NCBI GenBank assembly: GCA_016866355.1 | Contig: VGMN01000002.1 | Location: 148,086 to 212,085, forward strand | Direction: 5' to 3' | DNA from: Bacteroidota bacterium | GTDB taxonomy: Bacteria; Bacteroidota; Bacteroidia; Chitinophagales; Chitinophagaceae | DNA: 64,000 nt | Part shown: piece after piece, positions 1 through 8,933 of the stretch | Layout of the letters: each line of letters opens with the position of its first letter | How positions within the stretch are numbered: position 1 is the stretch's first letter | The notes under the pieces: model-generated | Told to the model about the DNA's origin: nothing | What the model saw: only the letters and a program-made list of their open reading frames with translations | The model's database searches: none | Translations under genes and position numbers: made by a program

Positions 1-1
1 T

Positions 2-133
2 GGACGCCCACTTGCTAATGGAGTTTACACCTGCCGGGTGATTGCACCTGCTAACAGTGAAGTGACTTCTCTATACAAAAAAGTGGGAGGAGGATTGCTG
101 ATCGCAGAAGGAAAAGTGTATTTACAGCGTTAA
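2..133 (+). CDS. C-terminal fragment of an unidentified protein
   Basis: An open frame enters from the left edge and ends at TAA 131-133, giving the last 43 residues of a larger protein. The visible piece has an NGVYxxR segment followed by a short beta-rich tail ending in GKVYLQR. GVY-R patterns occur in FlgD-like/Ig-like ends and in type IX secretion-associated C-terminal domains of Bacteroidota, so an exported protein is possible. The fragment is too short to assign a family. Confidence 0.45.
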   Translation, partial: GRPLANGVYTCRVIAPANSEVTSLYKKVGGGLLIAEGKVYLQR

Positions 134-192
134 TCTCGTGAACTTTTACTGCTTTTTAAACGTTACTTTTGCGACCACTTTTGTGCGCGCAT

Positions 193-2052
193 ATGCCAAA
201 AATTGGAATCAATATAGCAACCGGTAGTCTGCAACAAGCAGAAATGATTGTGGGAATTGATTTGGGAACAACCAACAGTTTGGTTGCGCTTGTTCATCCC
301 GATACTAAAAAACCAATCGTTTTAAAAGATCAAAATGGGTTAGCGCTTGTTCCTTCTATTTTACATATCGGAAAGCTGGGAGAAGTCACGGTGGGGGAAG
401 CAGCACGTCCTTATTTAAAAGCAGATCCCACGCAAACAATTTTTTCGATCAAACGATTGATGGGAAAATCTTACCAAGATCTAGCCGATAGGCAGGACCT
501 TTTTACCTATAAAATAATTGATGAGAAAAAGGAAAGTCTAGTAAAAATTAAGATTGGCCAGCAATACTTTTCTCCAATTGAACTTTCTTCTTACATACTG
601 CGTGAACTTAAGAGTAGGGCGGAGCATATGCTTAAAACGCCTATATCAAAAGCAGTAATAACTGTACCCGCTTACTTTAACGATGCGCAACGACAAGCTA
701 CACGAGATGCTGGTAGGTTAGCTGGGCTTGATGTGTTGCGTATCATTAATGAGCCAACTGCCGCAAGCCTCGCCTACGGACTAGGCGTATCACCTGCAGA
801 AAATAAAACTATTGCTGTGTACGATTTGGGAGGCGGAACTTTTGACGTTTCAATACTTCAAATTAATAATGGAATTTTTGAGGTGCTCTCCACTAATGGG
901 GATACCTATTTAGGGGGTGATGATATTGATAGAGCTATTGTTGATTTTTGGTTACAACAAATTCAGTTAACAGAAAGACCTGAAAAAGAAAATAGCGTTG
1001 CAATACAGGCTTATCGTCTTGCGGCAGTGCAGGCTAAACATCAATTGACTACACACCACAGTGCCCAGGCAATAGTAGAGGGGCATGCTTTTTCACTTGA
1101 TCATACACAACTGGAGGAAATTATAGTTCCCCTGGTGGAGAGAACATTACGTTGTTGTCAACAGGCGCTGGTTGATGCAAAACGCACAGTTCAAAATATT
1201 GATGAAGTAGTATTGGTGGGTGGTTCAACTCGAATGCCAGCTATCAAGAAAAAGGTGGCTGCATTTTTTGGAAAACCTGTTCACGATACGTTGGACCCTG
1301 ATCAAGTAGTAGCAGTAGGCGCCGCAGTACAAGCTGATATTTTAGCTGGGAATAACAAAGACTTTTTATTGTTGGATATTACTCCTCTTTCATTGGGTAT
1401 CGAAACTATGGGTGGTCTGATGGATGTATTAATTCCACGCAATTCCAAAATTCCCTCTCGTGTGGCAAGGCAGTATACTACGCAGCAGGATGGTCAGGGA
1501 AGTATGCGTATAGCTGTTTATCAGGGAGAGCGTGATATGGTTCAGGATAATAGGAAGTTGGGTGAATTTACGCTCTCGGGAATTCCTGGTATGCCTGCGG
1601 GGTTACCAAAAGTAGAAGTTGCTTTTTTGATTAATGCTGATGGAATTCTCACCGTACGTGCAATAGAGCTAAGGAGTGGGGTGGCGCAACAAATTGCAAT
1701 TAAGCCGCAATATGGTTTGACGGACCAGGAGGTGGAGCGATTATTACTAGAAAGTATCACACATGCAAAAGATGATATAAAAAAACGTGCACTGGTTGAG
1801 GCCCGTACGGAGGGGGAGCAGCTGTTGCAAACAACAGAAAAGTTTGTAACTAAATATGCTTCTCAACTTTCAGCTGACGAACTCACGGCAACTGCAGCAG
1901 CCATCCAGTCGCTACAGCTCTCATTGACCATGGAGGACAAGGACCTGATTAATCAGCGTATGGAGGCATTGAATGATATTAGCCGGCCCTATGCAGAAAG
2001 GGTTATGGATCAAGCGGTTTCTTCCGCTTTGCGAGGACAAAAGATTGAGTAA
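193..2052 (+). CDS. hscA: Hsp70-family chaperone, HscA-like
   Basis: A 619-residue Hsp70. The nucleotide-binding domain has the phosphate-1 loop GIDLGTTNS near residue 23, [11 protein letters not shown] (phosphate 2) and [11 protein letters not shown] (adenosine motif); the substrate-binding domain follows, with [14 protein letters not shown] at its start. The N-terminal lead ([10 protein letters not shown]) and the SIKRLMGKS segment resemble HscA, the chaperone that helps transfer Fe-S clusters from IscU, more than DnaK. The frame stays open upstream to a TTG at 169, but ATG 193 gives an N-terminus that fits Bacteroidota HscA. No hscB, iscU or ferredoxin gene lies in the window, so the partner system cannot be seen. 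A second DnaK-like role is the alternative. Confidence 0.82.
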   Translation: MPKIGINIATGSLQQAEMIVGIDLGTTNSLVALVHPDTKKPIVLKDQNGLALVPSILHIGKLGEVTVGEAARPYLKADPTQTIFSIKRLMGKSYQDLADRQDLFTYKIIDEKKESLVKIKIGQQYFSPIELSSYILRELKSRAEHMLKTPISKAVITVPAYFNDAQRQATRDAGRLAGLDVLRIINEPTAASLAYGLGVSPAENKTIAVYDLGGGTFDVSILQINNGIFEVLSTNGDTYLGGDDIDRAIVDFWLQQIQLTERPEKENSVAIQAYRLAAVQAKHQLTTHHSAQAIVEGHAFSLDHTQLEEIIVPLVERTLRCCQQALVDAKRTVQNIDEVVLVGGSTRMPAIKKKVAAFFGKPVHDTLDPDQVVAVGAAVQADILAGNNKDFLLLDITPLSLGIETMGGLMDVLIPRNSKIPSRVARQYTTQQDGQGSMRIAVYQGERDMVQDNRKLGEFTLSGIPGMPAGLPKVEVAFLINADGILTVRAIELRSGVAQQIAIKPQYGLTDQEVERLLLESITHAKDDIKKRALVEARTEGEQLLQTTEKFVTKYASQLSADELTATAAAIQSLQLSLTMEDKDLINQRMEALNDISRPYAERVMDQAVSSALRGQKIE

Positions 2053-2075
2053 TTTTTTTTATTTCCAAATTCCCC

Positions 2076-2083
2076 TAACTTTG
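2076..2083 (+). promoter_or_regulatory. Bacteroidota -7 box for rpsU
   Basis: TAACTTTG matches the Bacteroidota primary sigma -7 consensus TAnnTTTG. It lies 26 nt before the rpsU start and is preceded by a T-rich stretch rather than a clear TTTG -33 element. The block 2061-2090 around it is almost copied at 3750-3779 upstream of the tRNA-tuf cluster. Confidence 0.75.
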
Positions 2084-2093
2084 CCCCTCCATT

Positions 2094-2102
2094 AAAGGAG
2101 GT
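2094..2102 (+). promoter_or_regulatory. Strong Shine-Dalgarno of rpsU
   Basis: AAAGGAGGT is a nine-base complement of the usual 16S rRNA 3' end and sits seven bases before the rpsU ATG. I checked many other start regions in this window (rpoB, rplL, tuf, efp and others) and found no comparable element, as expected for Bacteroidota, where the anti-SD is normally sequestered. The exception fits the described SD-dependent, bS21-linked autoregulation of rpsU. Confidence 0.85.
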
Positions 2103-2109
2103 ATATTTT

Positions 2110-2307
2110 ATGTTAATTATTGATTCTAAGGATTGCGAAAACATCGACAAGGCGCTCAAGAAGTACAAAAAGAAATTTGAAAAGTCTAAAACACTTATTC
2201 AACTACGTGAGCGTCAAAGTTATACAAAGCCATCTGTGAAGCGTCGTGGAGAAGTTTTAAAAGCAATCTATCGTCAGCAATTGGCTTCTGGTAAAATTGA
2301 AGGTTAA
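2110..2307 (+). CDS. rpsU: 30S ribosomal protein bS21
   Basis: A 65-residue, Lys/Arg-rich protein with the bS21 signature: an alternating charged helix, LRERQSY, KPSVKRR and a C-terminal basic helix. bS21 binds the 30S platform near the 16S 3' end; in Bacteroidota it helps occlude the anti-Shine-Dalgarno together with bS6 and bS18. The gene has its own TAnnTTTG promoter, a strong SD and a terminator directly downstream, so it looks monocistronic and separately regulated. The length is normal for the family. Confidence 0.96.
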   Translation: MLIIDSKDCENIDKALKKYKKKFEKSKTLIQLRERQSYTKPSVKRRGEVLKAIYRQQLASGKIEG

Positions 2308-2331
2308 TTCATTTCTTTTACTCGAGATACT

Positions 2332-2358
2332 AACCCGCGGTTAATCTGCGGGTTTTTT
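2332..2358 (+). terminator. Rho-independent terminator after rpsU
   Basis: The arms AACCCGC (2332-2338) and GCGGGTT (2348-2354) form a GC-rich hairpin followed by a T run. It separates rpsU from the recombinase gene. Confidence 0.85.
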
Positions 2359-2391
2359 ATTTTCAGCCTTATAAGTTTTGTAGTTTTAACT

Positions 2392-3300
2392 ATGCAAAAA
2401 GAGGGAGCTATTGTAGTGCTGATTGAATTATTTATCGAGCATTTAAAGTTTGAACGAAGGCTCTCTCCACACACACAAACAGCTTATCGCAGTGACTTAT
2501 TCGACTGGGCTCAATTTCTGGTACAAGAAATGAGTGTGGAGCAAATTTCCCAAGTCAATTCCTCCTTTATTCGAAGTTGGTTGGCTTCTTTACGAGAGGC
2601 AGGAGTAACTCCTCGAAGTATCATTAGAAAGATTTCTACGCTCAAGTCTTTCTATAAGTTTTTAATACGAAAAGGAGTTTTATTGACTAGCCCCATGACA
2701 CAAATAACAGCTCCCAAAATGGGGAGATCGCTTCCGGTTTTTATTAAAGAAGATGAAGCAGTGGCACTAGGTGAATTGGTGTCAATCTCGAGTGAAGATT
2801 GGAAGGGTATGAATACCCGTTTGTTGATCACTTTATTTTATTTTACAGGAATGCGTTTGAGTGAGCTCATCAATTTAAAAGACCAACAAGTGGAGCTGAA
2901 CCGCGGGCAACTAAAAGTGTTAGGTAAGGGGAATAAAGAACGGATACTTCCACTTCATGCGGAGGTGATGCAAGTAATAAGAGATTACATTTTACAAAGA
3001 AACCAACTGTTTGAGCAGCGAGAGCCCTACCTGTTGCTTACCGAAAAGGGTAAAAAAATGTACCCTCGTTATGCCTGGCAGTTGGTGAATCATATATTGG
3101 ACGCGGCAACAACTGTACAAAAGAAAAGCCCGCACGTGCTTCGACATAGTTTTGCAACGCACTTGCTCAACAATGGTGCCGACCTTAACGCCGTAAAAGA
3201 GTTGTTGGGTCACAGTAGTTTGGCTGCCACCCAGGTTTATACCCATAATACAATCGAGAAGTTAAAGGAGGTGCATAAGAAAGCCCATCCGCGCCGTTAA
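2392..3300 (+). CDS. xerC: Tyrosine recombinase, XerC/XerD family
   Basis: A 302-residue site-specific recombinase with an N-terminal SAM-like core-binding domain (about residues 10-100) and a C-terminal catalytic domain. The catalytic set is complete: Arg in GMRLSEL, Lys in GKGNKER, HVLRHSF (HxxR), His in LLGHSS and the Tyr nucleophile in QVYTH. Together with XerD-type enzymes this family resolves chromosome dimers at dif. A second family member lies at 45736-46647, so the window carries a likely XerC/XerD pair; which is which cannot be settled by eye. The first ATG (2392) is used, but an internal start a few codons later is possible. Confidence 0.88.
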   Translation: MQKEGAIVVLIELFIEHLKFERRLSPHTQTAYRSDLFDWAQFLVQEMSVEQISQVNSSFIRSWLASLREAGVTPRSIIRKISTLKSFYKFLIRKGVLLTSPMTQITAPKMGRSLPVFIKEDEAVALGELVSISSEDWKGMNTRLLITLFYFTGMRLSELINLKDQQVELNRGQLKVLGKGNKERILPLHAEVMQVIRDYILQRNQLFEQREPYLLLTEKGKKMYPRYAWQLVNHILDAATTVQKKSPHVLRHSFATHLLNNGADLNAVKELLGHSSLAATQVYTHNTIEKLKEVHKKAHPRR

Positions 3301-3378
3301 AAATCTGTAAAAGTAGATCCTGGTTGTTGTATCAGAAGGTAATGAAAAGTAAATTACTAGTAATTAAACTTTTCAGCT

Positions 3379-3684
3379 ATGAATCTAAAAATCCAAACAG
3401 TACATTTTGCGCCTGCTAGTAGCTTGATTGAATTAGTGAAAAGAAAAGTAGAAAAATTACCCACTTTTGAAAGTCGAATAACAGATGTTTGTGTTTTTCT
3501 CAAGCTAGATAACCCTTCACATACTATCAAGGACAAAGTGGTAGAGGTACGGGTGCACATTCCACGGTATGACTTTTTTGTAAAGACTACCAGTAAAAAT
3601 TTTGAACATTCCGTTGAAGATGCTTTTGCTTCGCTGGTAAGTCAAATGAAACGGAAAAAGGATCGTGTACTGTCTACGTCCTGA
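3379..3684 (+). CDS. hpf: Ribosome hibernation promoting factor, short form
   Basis: A 101-residue HPF/RaiA-family protein with the beta-alpha-beta-beta-beta-alpha layout: IQTVHFAPASSLIELVKRKVEKL at the start, a central basic strand and a C-terminal helix (EDAFASLVSQMKRK). These proteins bind the 30S decoding region in stationary phase and inactivate ribosomes. The short length means there is no C-terminal dimerisation domain of the long-HPF type. The gene sits between xerC and the tRNA-tuf cluster, a common Bacteroidota order. Confidence 0.9.
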   Translation: MNLKIQTVHFAPASSLIELVKRKVEKLPTFESRITDVCVFLKLDNPSHTIKDKVVEVRVHIPRYDFFVKTTSKNFEHSVEDAFASLVSQMKRKKDRVLSTS

Positions 3685-3764
3685 GGTTCCTATTAGCTGT
3701 GGATTTTTTGTTCCAGCGGCTAGTAAAAAATAGGCCTAAAATTTTTCCAATTTCCAAATTCCCT

Positions 3765-3772
3765 TACCTTTG
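3765..3772 (+). promoter_or_regulatory. -7 box of the tRNA-tuf operon
   Basis: TACCTTTG matches TAnnTTTG. It lies about 100 nt ahead of the first tRNA and is embedded in a 30-bp block that matches the rpsU promoter region at 25 of 30 positions. Confidence 0.7.
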
Positions 3773-3875
3773 CCTTCCCAAATTTTTGGGGTAGCTCTTT
3801 ATTGCCCGGATCAATTGAATTTGATCTCGTGCGAGATGGTTTGGCTAATTCACCAGCAATTGGCTACGAAAACAG

Positions 3876-3948
3876 GCCACCTTAGCTCAGCTGGTAGAGC
3901 AACTGATTTGTAATCAGTAGGTCGCCAGTTCGATTCTGGCAGGTGGCT
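3876..3948 (+). tRNA. tRNA-Thr (UGU)
   Basis: A 73-nt cloverleaf: acceptor GCCACCT/AGGTGGC, anticodon stem ACTGA/TCAGT with loop TTTGTAA (anticodon TGT), T-loop TTCGATT and discriminator T. CCA is not encoded; the next bases are CAG. Confidence 0.97.
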
Positions 3949-3954
3949 CAGGGC

Positions 3955-4037
3955 GGGCAAGTAGCCAAGTGGCCAACGGCAACAGACTGTAAATCTGTCC
4001 TCTTCGGAGTTCGGTGGTTCGAATCCATCCTTGCCCA
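3955..4037 (+). tRNA. tRNA-Tyr (GUA)
   Basis: An 83-nt class II tRNA: acceptor GGGCAAG/CTTGCCC, anticodon loop CTGTAAA (GTA), a long variable arm around CCTCTTCGGAG, and discriminator A followed by CAA. Confidence 0.97.
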
Positions 4038-4117
4038 CAACAATTTCACCGTTACAAGAACACCGAAATTGTTGAGATAAAATTGAAATCACGACGGTTC
4101 CCAAAAGGAATCTAAAA

Positions 4118-4190
4118 GCGGGAGTAGCTCATTTGGTAGAGCGGTAGCCTTCCAAGCTTCAGGTGGCCGGTTCGAGCCCGGTCTCCCGCT
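4118..4190 (+). tRNA. tRNA-Gly (UCC)
   Basis: A 73-nt tRNA: acceptor GCGGGAG/CTCCCGC, anticodon loop CTTCCAA (TCC), discriminator T followed by CAA. The anticodon stem GTAGC/GCTTC has one T-T mismatch. Confidence 0.96.
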
Positions 4191-4231
4191 CAAGTTGAGA
4201 ATAGTCGGAAGCAGGCTCTCGGGCTTTATCA

Positions 4232-4303
<72 letters not shown>

Positions 4304-4363
4304 CAGAAATTATTAAGATTTTTGTAAATATAAATTGTCAACACAACCTAAAAACCGATAAAA

Positions 4364-5551
4364 ATGTCAAAAGAGACCTTTAAGCGGGACAAACCCCACG
4401 TTAACGTAGGTACCATTGGGCACATCGACCATGGTAAAACTACCCTGACTGCTGCCATCACTACAATTTTGGCTGCAAAAGGTATGGCCCAGGCCAAGAA
4501 GTATGATGAAATCGATGCTGCTCCTGAAGAAAAAGAGCGTGGTATCACCATCAACACAGCACACGTTGAGTACCAAACGGAAAATCGTCACTACGCACAC
4601 GTAGACTGTCCTGGTCACGCTGACTATGTAAAAAACATGATTACGGGTGCCGCACAAATGGACGGTGCTATCCTTGTTGTGGCTGCTACAGACGGTCCAA
4701 TGCCACAAACCAAAGAACATATCCTTCTTGCCCGTCAGGTAGGTGTACCTAAGATTGTTGTATTCATGAACAAGGTTGACCTTGTTGATGATGCAGAATT
4801 ACTTGACCTTGTTGAAATGGAGGTTCGCGACCTTTTGACGTTCTACGGTTTTGATGGTGCAAACACTCCAATTATTAAGGGTTCTGCCATCAAAGCTCTT
4901 GATGGTGATGCAGCAGCTGTAAAGCAAGTGGATGAATTAATGGCTGCAGTAGATTCTTTTATTCCATTACCTCCCCGTCCAGTTGACCAACCCTTCCTTA
5001 TGTCAGTAGAGGATGTATTCTCTATTACAGGACGTGGTACTGTTGCTACAGGTCGTATTGAGCGTGGTCGTATTAAAGTGGGTGAGTCAGTTGAAATCGT
5101 AGGATTGACCCCTGATCCACTTACTTCTACAGTTACTGGTGTTGAAATGTTCCGCAAGATCCTTGATGAAGGTGAGGCTGGAGACAATGCCGGATTGTTG
5201 CTTCGTGGTGTTGAAAAAACACAGATTCGTCGCGGTCAAGTTATCGTGAAGCCTGGATCTATCACACCACATACAGAATTCAAAGCTGAGGTTTACGTAT
5301 TGAGCAAAGAAGAAGGTGGACGTCACACTCCATTCTTCCAAAAATATCGTCCTCAGTTCTACTTCCGTACTACGGACGTAACTGGTGAAGTTGAATTGGC
5401 TGCTGGAACTGAAATGGTAATGCCTGGTGATAATACCAACCTTATTGTTAAGTTGATTCAGCCTATTGCGATGGAAAAAGGTCTGAAGTTCGCTATTCGT
5501 GAGGGTGGACGTACAGTGGGTGCCGGACAGGTTACCGAGATCTTGAAGTAA
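4364..5551 (+). CDS. tuf: Translation elongation factor Tu
   Basis: A 395-residue EF-Tu, full length. The GTPase motifs are G1 [10 protein letters not shown] near residue 19, G3 DCPGHADY and G4 NKVD, followed by beta-barrel domains 2 ([18 protein letters not shown]) and 3 ([21 protein letters not shown]). It delivers aminoacyl-tRNA to the ribosome. ATG 4364 gives the standard N-terminus MSKETFKR and has no SD. It is the protein gene of the tRNA-tuf transcription unit and is followed by tRNA-Trp and secE. Confidence 0.98.
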   Translation: MSKETFKRDKPHVNVGTIGHIDHGKTTLTAAITTILAAKGMAQAKKYDEIDAAPEEKERGITINTAHVEYQTENRHYAHVDCPGHADYVKNMITGAAQMDGAILVVAATDGPMPQTKEHILLARQVGVPKIVVFMNKVDLVDDAELLDLVEMEVRDLLTFYGFDGANTPIIKGSAIKALDGDAAAVKQVDELMAAVDSFIPLPPRPVDQPFLMSVEDVFSITGRGTVATGRIERGRIKVGESVEIVGLTPDPLTSTVTGVEMFRKILDEGEAGDNAGLLLRGVEKTQIRRGQVIVKPGSITPHTEFKAEVYVLSKEEGGRHTPFFQKYRPQFYFRTTDVTGEVELAAGTEMVMPGDNTNLIVKLIQPIAMEKGLKFAIREGGRTVGAGQVTEILK

Positions 5552-5571
5552 TCGCTTATATTTGTATTCTC

Positions 5572-5617
5572 AAAAGTCATTGGTTGTCAGGATATTTCCG
5601 AACAGCCGGTGACTTTT
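5572..5617 (+). other. Hairpin between tuf and tRNA-Trp
   Basis: AAAAGTCATTGG (5572-5583) can pair with CCGGTGACTTTT (5606-5617), a 12-bp stem including two G-T pairs, with a loop of about 22 nt and only a short T run. It may attenuate or mark a processing site between tuf mRNA and tRNA-Trp; it is weaker than the terminators elsewhere in the window. Confidence 0.4.
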
Positions 5618-5624
5618 GATTCTT

Positions 5625-5695
5625 ACGGGCATAGTTCAATGGCAGAATAGCGGTCTCCAAAACCGTTGATGGGAGTTCGAGTCTCTCTGCCCGTG
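5625..5695 (+). tRNA. tRNA-Trp (CCA)
   Basis: A 71-nt tRNA: acceptor ACGGGCA/TGCCCGT, anticodon loop CTCCAAA (CCA), discriminator G followed by CAA. It sits between tuf and secE, the usual bacterial position. Confidence 0.97.
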
Positions 5696-5708
5696 CAAAA
5701 CAAAACGT

Positions 5709-5903
5709 ATGAATAAGATTACCGCTTACGTGAAAGACAGTTTTCGCGAACTGACTGAAAAAGTAACCTGGCCTACCTGGATGCAGTTGCAACAATCAAC
5801 TATGATTGTGCTGGCAGCCACACTGGTGATAACACTGATTGTGTTGGTTATGGATTTTGCAACTGGTAATGGGTTACGCTTTATCTACAAACAATTATTC
5901 TAA
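5709..5903 (+). CDS. secE: Preprotein translocase subunit SecE
   Basis: A 64-residue single-span SecE: an amphipathic cytoplasmic helix (DSFRELTEKVTWPTW, with the conserved KVTWP), then one transmembrane helix (about residues 30-50, MIVLAATLVITLIVLVM) and a short tail. SecE clamps SecY in the SecYEG channel. The TAATG junction makes its stop overlap the nusG start by one base, so the two are probably translationally coupled. Confidence 0.95.
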   Translation: MNKITAYVKDSFRELTEKVTWPTWMQLQQSTMIVLAATLVITLIVLVMDFATGNGLRFIYKQLF

Positions 5904-6484
5904 TGGAAGCTGTTACAAATACAACTACTACTCCGCAGCTAGAAACCAAGTGGTATGTACTGCGTGTGATCAGTGGCAAAGAGAAAAAAGTAAAGGAATA
6001 TCTTGACAAGGAAATCAGTCGTGGAGGTTGGAGCGAACTAGTGAAGCAGGTATTTCTCCCAGTGGAAAAGGTTTATAAAGTTGCCGCTGGTAAAAAAGTA
6101 ATCCGGGAGCGAAATTACTATCCCGGCTATGTAATGATTGAAATATTGGAAGGCAAATTGAGTGATGACCTTCGGGATGTAATTAAAAATACAACCAACG
6201 TGATTCATTTCTTGGGTAAAGATAATCCGATCGCCTTGCGTAAAGCTGAGGTAAATAAGATGTTGGGTAAAATGGATGAGATGAGTGAAGCTGGTGGCAT
6301 CAGCATGATGGAGCCCTATATTGTTGGCGAGACAATCAAAATCATTGAAGGACCATTCAATGATTTCAATGGTATCATTGAAGAAGTGAATGACGAGAAA
6401 AAGAAATTGAAAGTCACCGTTAAGATATTTGGTCGTGCTACACCTGTTGAACTTAGTTATATGCAGGTAGAAAAGTTAAGCTAA
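5903..6484 (+). CDS. nusG: Transcription termination/antitermination factor NusG
   Basis: A 193-residue NusG. The N-terminal NGN domain (WYVLRVISGKEKKVKEYL at about 16-33, YYPGYVMIEI) is followed by a C-terminal KOW domain (IIEGPFNDFNGIIEEV). NusG binds RNA polymerase at the beta' clamp helices and couples it to Rho or ribosomal protein S10. The start overlaps the secE stop. A terminator follows, so secE-nusG ends here and rplK begins a new unit. Confidence 0.96.
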   Translation: MEAVTNTTTTPQLETKWYVLRVISGKEKKVKEYLDKEISRGGWSELVKQVFLPVEKVYKVAAGKKVIRERNYYPGYVMIEILEGKLSDDLRDVIKNTTNVIHFLGKDNPIALRKAEVNKMLGKMDEMSEAGGISMMEPYIVGETIKIIEGPFNDFNGIIEEVNDEKKKLKVTVKIFGRATPVELSYMQVEKLS

Positions 6485-6504
6485 GGTTCGCCCTAAATTA
6501 TTAG

Positions 6505-6528
6505 AAGCCTCCGTTGGGAGGCTTTTTT
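6505..6528 (+). terminator. Terminator after nusG
   Basis: AAGCCTCC (6505-6512) pairs with GGGAGGCTT (6516-6524) across a tiny loop and is followed by six T. Confidence 0.88.
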
Positions 6529-6601
6529 GTTGCCTGACTTTCAATAATATAGGAGCTTTAAAAAAAACAAAGAATTGTATGGTAAATCGCTTCTGTCTGC
6601 C

Positions 6602-6609
6602 TAACTTTG
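6602..6609 (+). promoter_or_regulatory. -7 box of the rplK operon
   Basis: TAACTTTG, identical to the rpsU -7 box and in the same CC-TAACTTTG-CC context, lies 77 nt ahead of rplK and downstream of the nusG terminator. It should start the rplK-rplA-rplJ-rplL mRNA. Confidence 0.7.
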
Positions 6610-6685
6610 CCGCCCCAATTAGTTCTTTCTACGAGGATTTTGGGAGTGCCTTAAAAGGTACGCTTGAACCAATAAATTGTAAGAC

Positions 6686-7129
6686 ATGGCAAAAGAAGTA
6701 TCCGGCTTTGTAAAGCTGCAGTGCAAGGGTGGCCAAGCCAACCCAGCACCTCCCATTGGACCTGCACTAGGTTCTAAGGGTATTAACATTATGGAGTTCT
6801 GTAAGCAGTTCAATGCTAGAACACAGGACAAGCAAGGGAAAGTACTCCCTGTTCTAATCACAGTTTATTCAGACAAGAGTTTTGACTTTGTAATCAAGAC
6901 TCCTCCTGCTGCAGTGCAATTAATGGAAGCTGCTAAAATTCAAAAAGGTTCTAAGGAAAGTAATCGCACAAAGGTGGGTAAAGTTACTTGGGACCAGATC
7001 AAGGTGATAGCAGAGGACAAAATGCCTGATTTAAACTGTTTCACTGTAGAAAGTGCCATGAAAATGGTAGCAGGTACAGCGCGCAGTATGGGTTTGAATG
7101 TGTCAGGGAAAGCCCCCTGGGAAAATTAA
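6686..7129 (+). CDS. rplK: 50S ribosomal protein uL11
   Basis: A 147-residue uL11. The N-terminal domain holds the Pro-rich [24 protein letters not shown] helix-loop region that contacts EF-G and thiostrepton; the C-terminal rRNA-binding domain has [10 protein letters not shown]. It forms the base of the L7/L12 stalk on 23S helices 43-44. First gene of the stalk operon, 23 nt ahead of rplA. Confidence 0.97.
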   Translation: MAKEVSGFVKLQCKGGQANPAPPIGPALGSKGINIMEFCKQFNARTQDKQGKVLPVLITVYSDKSFDFVIKTPPAAVQLMEAAKIQKGSKESNRTKVGKVTWDQIKVIAEDKMPDLNCFTVESAMKMVAGTARSMGLNVSGKAPWEN

Positions 7130-7152
7130 TTGTCAATCTAAAGAACTGAATC

Positions 7153-7848
7153 ATGGCATTTGTAAGTAAAAAAAGAAAAGTGGCCGACACAAAGGTGGAC
7201 GCCAATAAATCATACTCCCTTAAGGAGGCCTCTTCACTCGTAAAGCAAATCACTACTTGTAAATTTGACGCATCCGTTGATTTACATATCCGTTTGGGTG
7301 TTGATCCTAAGAAGGCAGATCAGGCTATTCGTGGAACAGTTACGCTTCCACACGGAACAGGTAAAACTAAGCGTGTATTGGTGTTATGCACACCCGACAA
7401 AGAAGCTGCTGCTAAAGAAGCGGGTGCTGATTATGTTGGATTGGATGAGTTTGTAACAAAAATTGAAGGTGGTTGGGTTGATATCGACGTGATTATTGCC
7501 ACTCCAAGCGTGATGCCTAAAATTGGTAAGCTTGGTAAGGTGTTGGGTCCTCGTAACTTGATGCCTAATCCCAAAACGGGTACTGTTACCAATGATGTAG
7601 CAGCAGCAATCAACGATGTTAAAGGTGGTAAAATTGCTTTTAAAGTAGATAAGGTTGGTATTGTACACGCATCCATTGGGCGCGTAAGTTTTGCATCTGA
7701 GAAAATTGCGGAGAACAGCCAAGAGTTGCTTAATGCAATCATCAAAGCAAAGCCATCCTCTGCTAAAGGAACTTACTTAAAAGGTATCAGTATGGCCTCC
7801 ACAATGAGTCCCGGTATTGCTATCGATACGAAAGCTTTTATCAACTGA
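7153..7848 (+). CDS. rplA: 50S ribosomal protein uL1
   Basis: A 231-residue uL1 with the family signature around [15 protein letters not shown] and the two-domain layout (domain I at both ends, domain II in the middle). It forms the mobile L1 stalk at the E site and represses its own operon in other bacteria. Full length; starts MAFVSKKRK with no SD. Confidence 0.97.
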   Translation: MAFVSKKRKVADTKVDANKSYSLKEASSLVKQITTCKFDASVDLHIRLGVDPKKADQAIRGTVTLPHGTGKTKRVLVLCTPDKEAAAKEAGADYVGLDEFVTKIEGGWVDIDVIIATPSVMPKIGKLGKVLGPRNLMPNPKTGTVTNDVAAAINDVKGGKIAFKVDKVGIVHASIGRVSFASEKIAENSQELLNAIIKAKPSSAKGTYLKGISMASTMSPGIAIDTKAFIN

Positions 7849-7887
7849 TTCTCTTAAACCTAATTACCACAGTCTAATTTCAATACA

Positions 7888-8400
7888 ATGACTAAAGAGC
7901 AAAAAAATGAAGTGATCGAAGTACTGAAAGGAAAATTCTCTCAGTATAACAACTTCTATGTAACAGATACAGAGTCGCTGACCGTTGAGCAAGTTGGCAA
8001 ATTGCGTCGCGCTTGTTTTAATAAGCAAGTAGAGTTGAAAGTGGCCAAGAATACATTGATTAAAAAGGCGCTTGAGTCTTTGGACAATGAAAAGTATGCC
8101 GGTATGTATGATTCTCTTCATAAGGTAACGGCCTTGCTTTTCTCAGAAAACCCCAAAGAACCCGCTTTGATAATTTCTTCTTTCCGCAAGGAGAGTAACG
8201 GTGATAAGCCCGTACTTAAAGCAGCCTTTATCAACGGGGATGTTTACAGCGGCGATAATCAACTGGTGGCACTTACTAAGATCAGGACTAAGAATGAGTT
8301 GATTGGTGAAGTGATTGGATTGTTGCAATCTCCTGCTAAGCGTGTGTTGGCTGGATTATTACAACACCACGAGAAACAAGCAGGGGCTACTGCTGAGTAA
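7888..8400 (+). CDS. rplJ: 50S ribosomal protein uL10
   Basis: A 170-residue uL10. The N-terminal rRNA-binding domain (MTKEQKNEVIEVLKGKFSQY, LRRACFNKQVELKVAKNTLIKKAL) leads to a C-terminal helix (SPAKRVLAGLLQHHEKQ) that carries L7/L12 dimers. It lies 39 nt after rplA. Confidence 0.95.
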   Translation: MTKEQKNEVIEVLKGKFSQYNNFYVTDTESLTVEQVGKLRRACFNKQVELKVAKNTLIKKALESLDNEKYAGMYDSLHKVTALLFSENPKEPALIISSFRKESNGDKPVLKAAFINGDVYSGDNQLVALTKIRTKNELIGEVIGLLQSPAKRVLAGLLQHHEKQAGATAE

Positions 8401-8536
8401 TGTATTTTATCGTCAATGGACGAATGAAATAAATGCCCAGGCCTGAGGGTGTTTCGGTTGAAACGAACAAAGGCAAATTTTTTTAAACCTGCCGTTGGAG
8501 CTACTGAGCAGTGAAAACGGTAAAAATTGAAACAAA
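8401..8536 (+). promoter_or_regulatory. rplJ-rplL intergenic region with hairpin and T run
   Basis: This 136-nt gap has a small hairpin (TTCGGTTGAAACGAA, about 8453-8467) and a TGCC...GGCA pairing that ends next to AAATTTTTTT near 8476. The form is that of a weak attenuator which could set the rplL to rplJ ratio. No TAnnTTTG box was found. Confidence 0.35.
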
Positions 8537-8914
8537 ATGGCTGATGTAAAAGCACTCGCGGAAAGCCTAGTGGCTTTGACCGTGAAAGAAGTACAGGAAC
8601 TCGCTGATGTCCTGAAAAATGACTACGGAATTGAACCCGCTGCTGCTGCAGTAGTTGTAGCAGGTGGTGGTGATGGTGGTGGTGCAGCTGCTGCTGAAGA
8701 GAAAACTGCCTTCAATGTAATATTGAAAAATGGTGGTGCTTCTAAATTAAACGTTGTTAAAATCGTGAAAGACCTTACCGGACTTGGCTTGAAAGAAGCA
8801 AAGGATATGGTAGACGGTGCTCCGAAAACAGTGAAAGAAAACGTTTCTAAGGCTGAAGCAGAAGAAATTGCTGCTAAGTTGAAAGAAGCTGGTGCTGAAG
8901 TTGAGATCGCTTAA
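8537..8914 (+). CDS. rplL: 50S ribosomal protein bL12 (L7/L12)
   Basis: A 125-residue L7/L12 with an N-terminal dimerisation helix ([21 protein letters not shown]), a Gly/Ala hinge ([15 protein letters not shown]) and a C-terminal factor-binding domain ([35 protein letters not shown]). It recruits translational GTPases. Last gene of its operon; a bidirectional terminator follows. Confidence 0.97.
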   Translation: MADVKALAESLVALTVKEVQELADVLKNDYGIEPAAAAVVVAGGGDGGGAAAAEEKTAFNVILKNGGASKLNVVKIVKDLTGLGLKEAKDMVDGAPKTVKENVSKAEAEEIAAKLKEAGAEVEIA

Positions 8915-8933
8915 GATCTTTTCTTCACGATAT

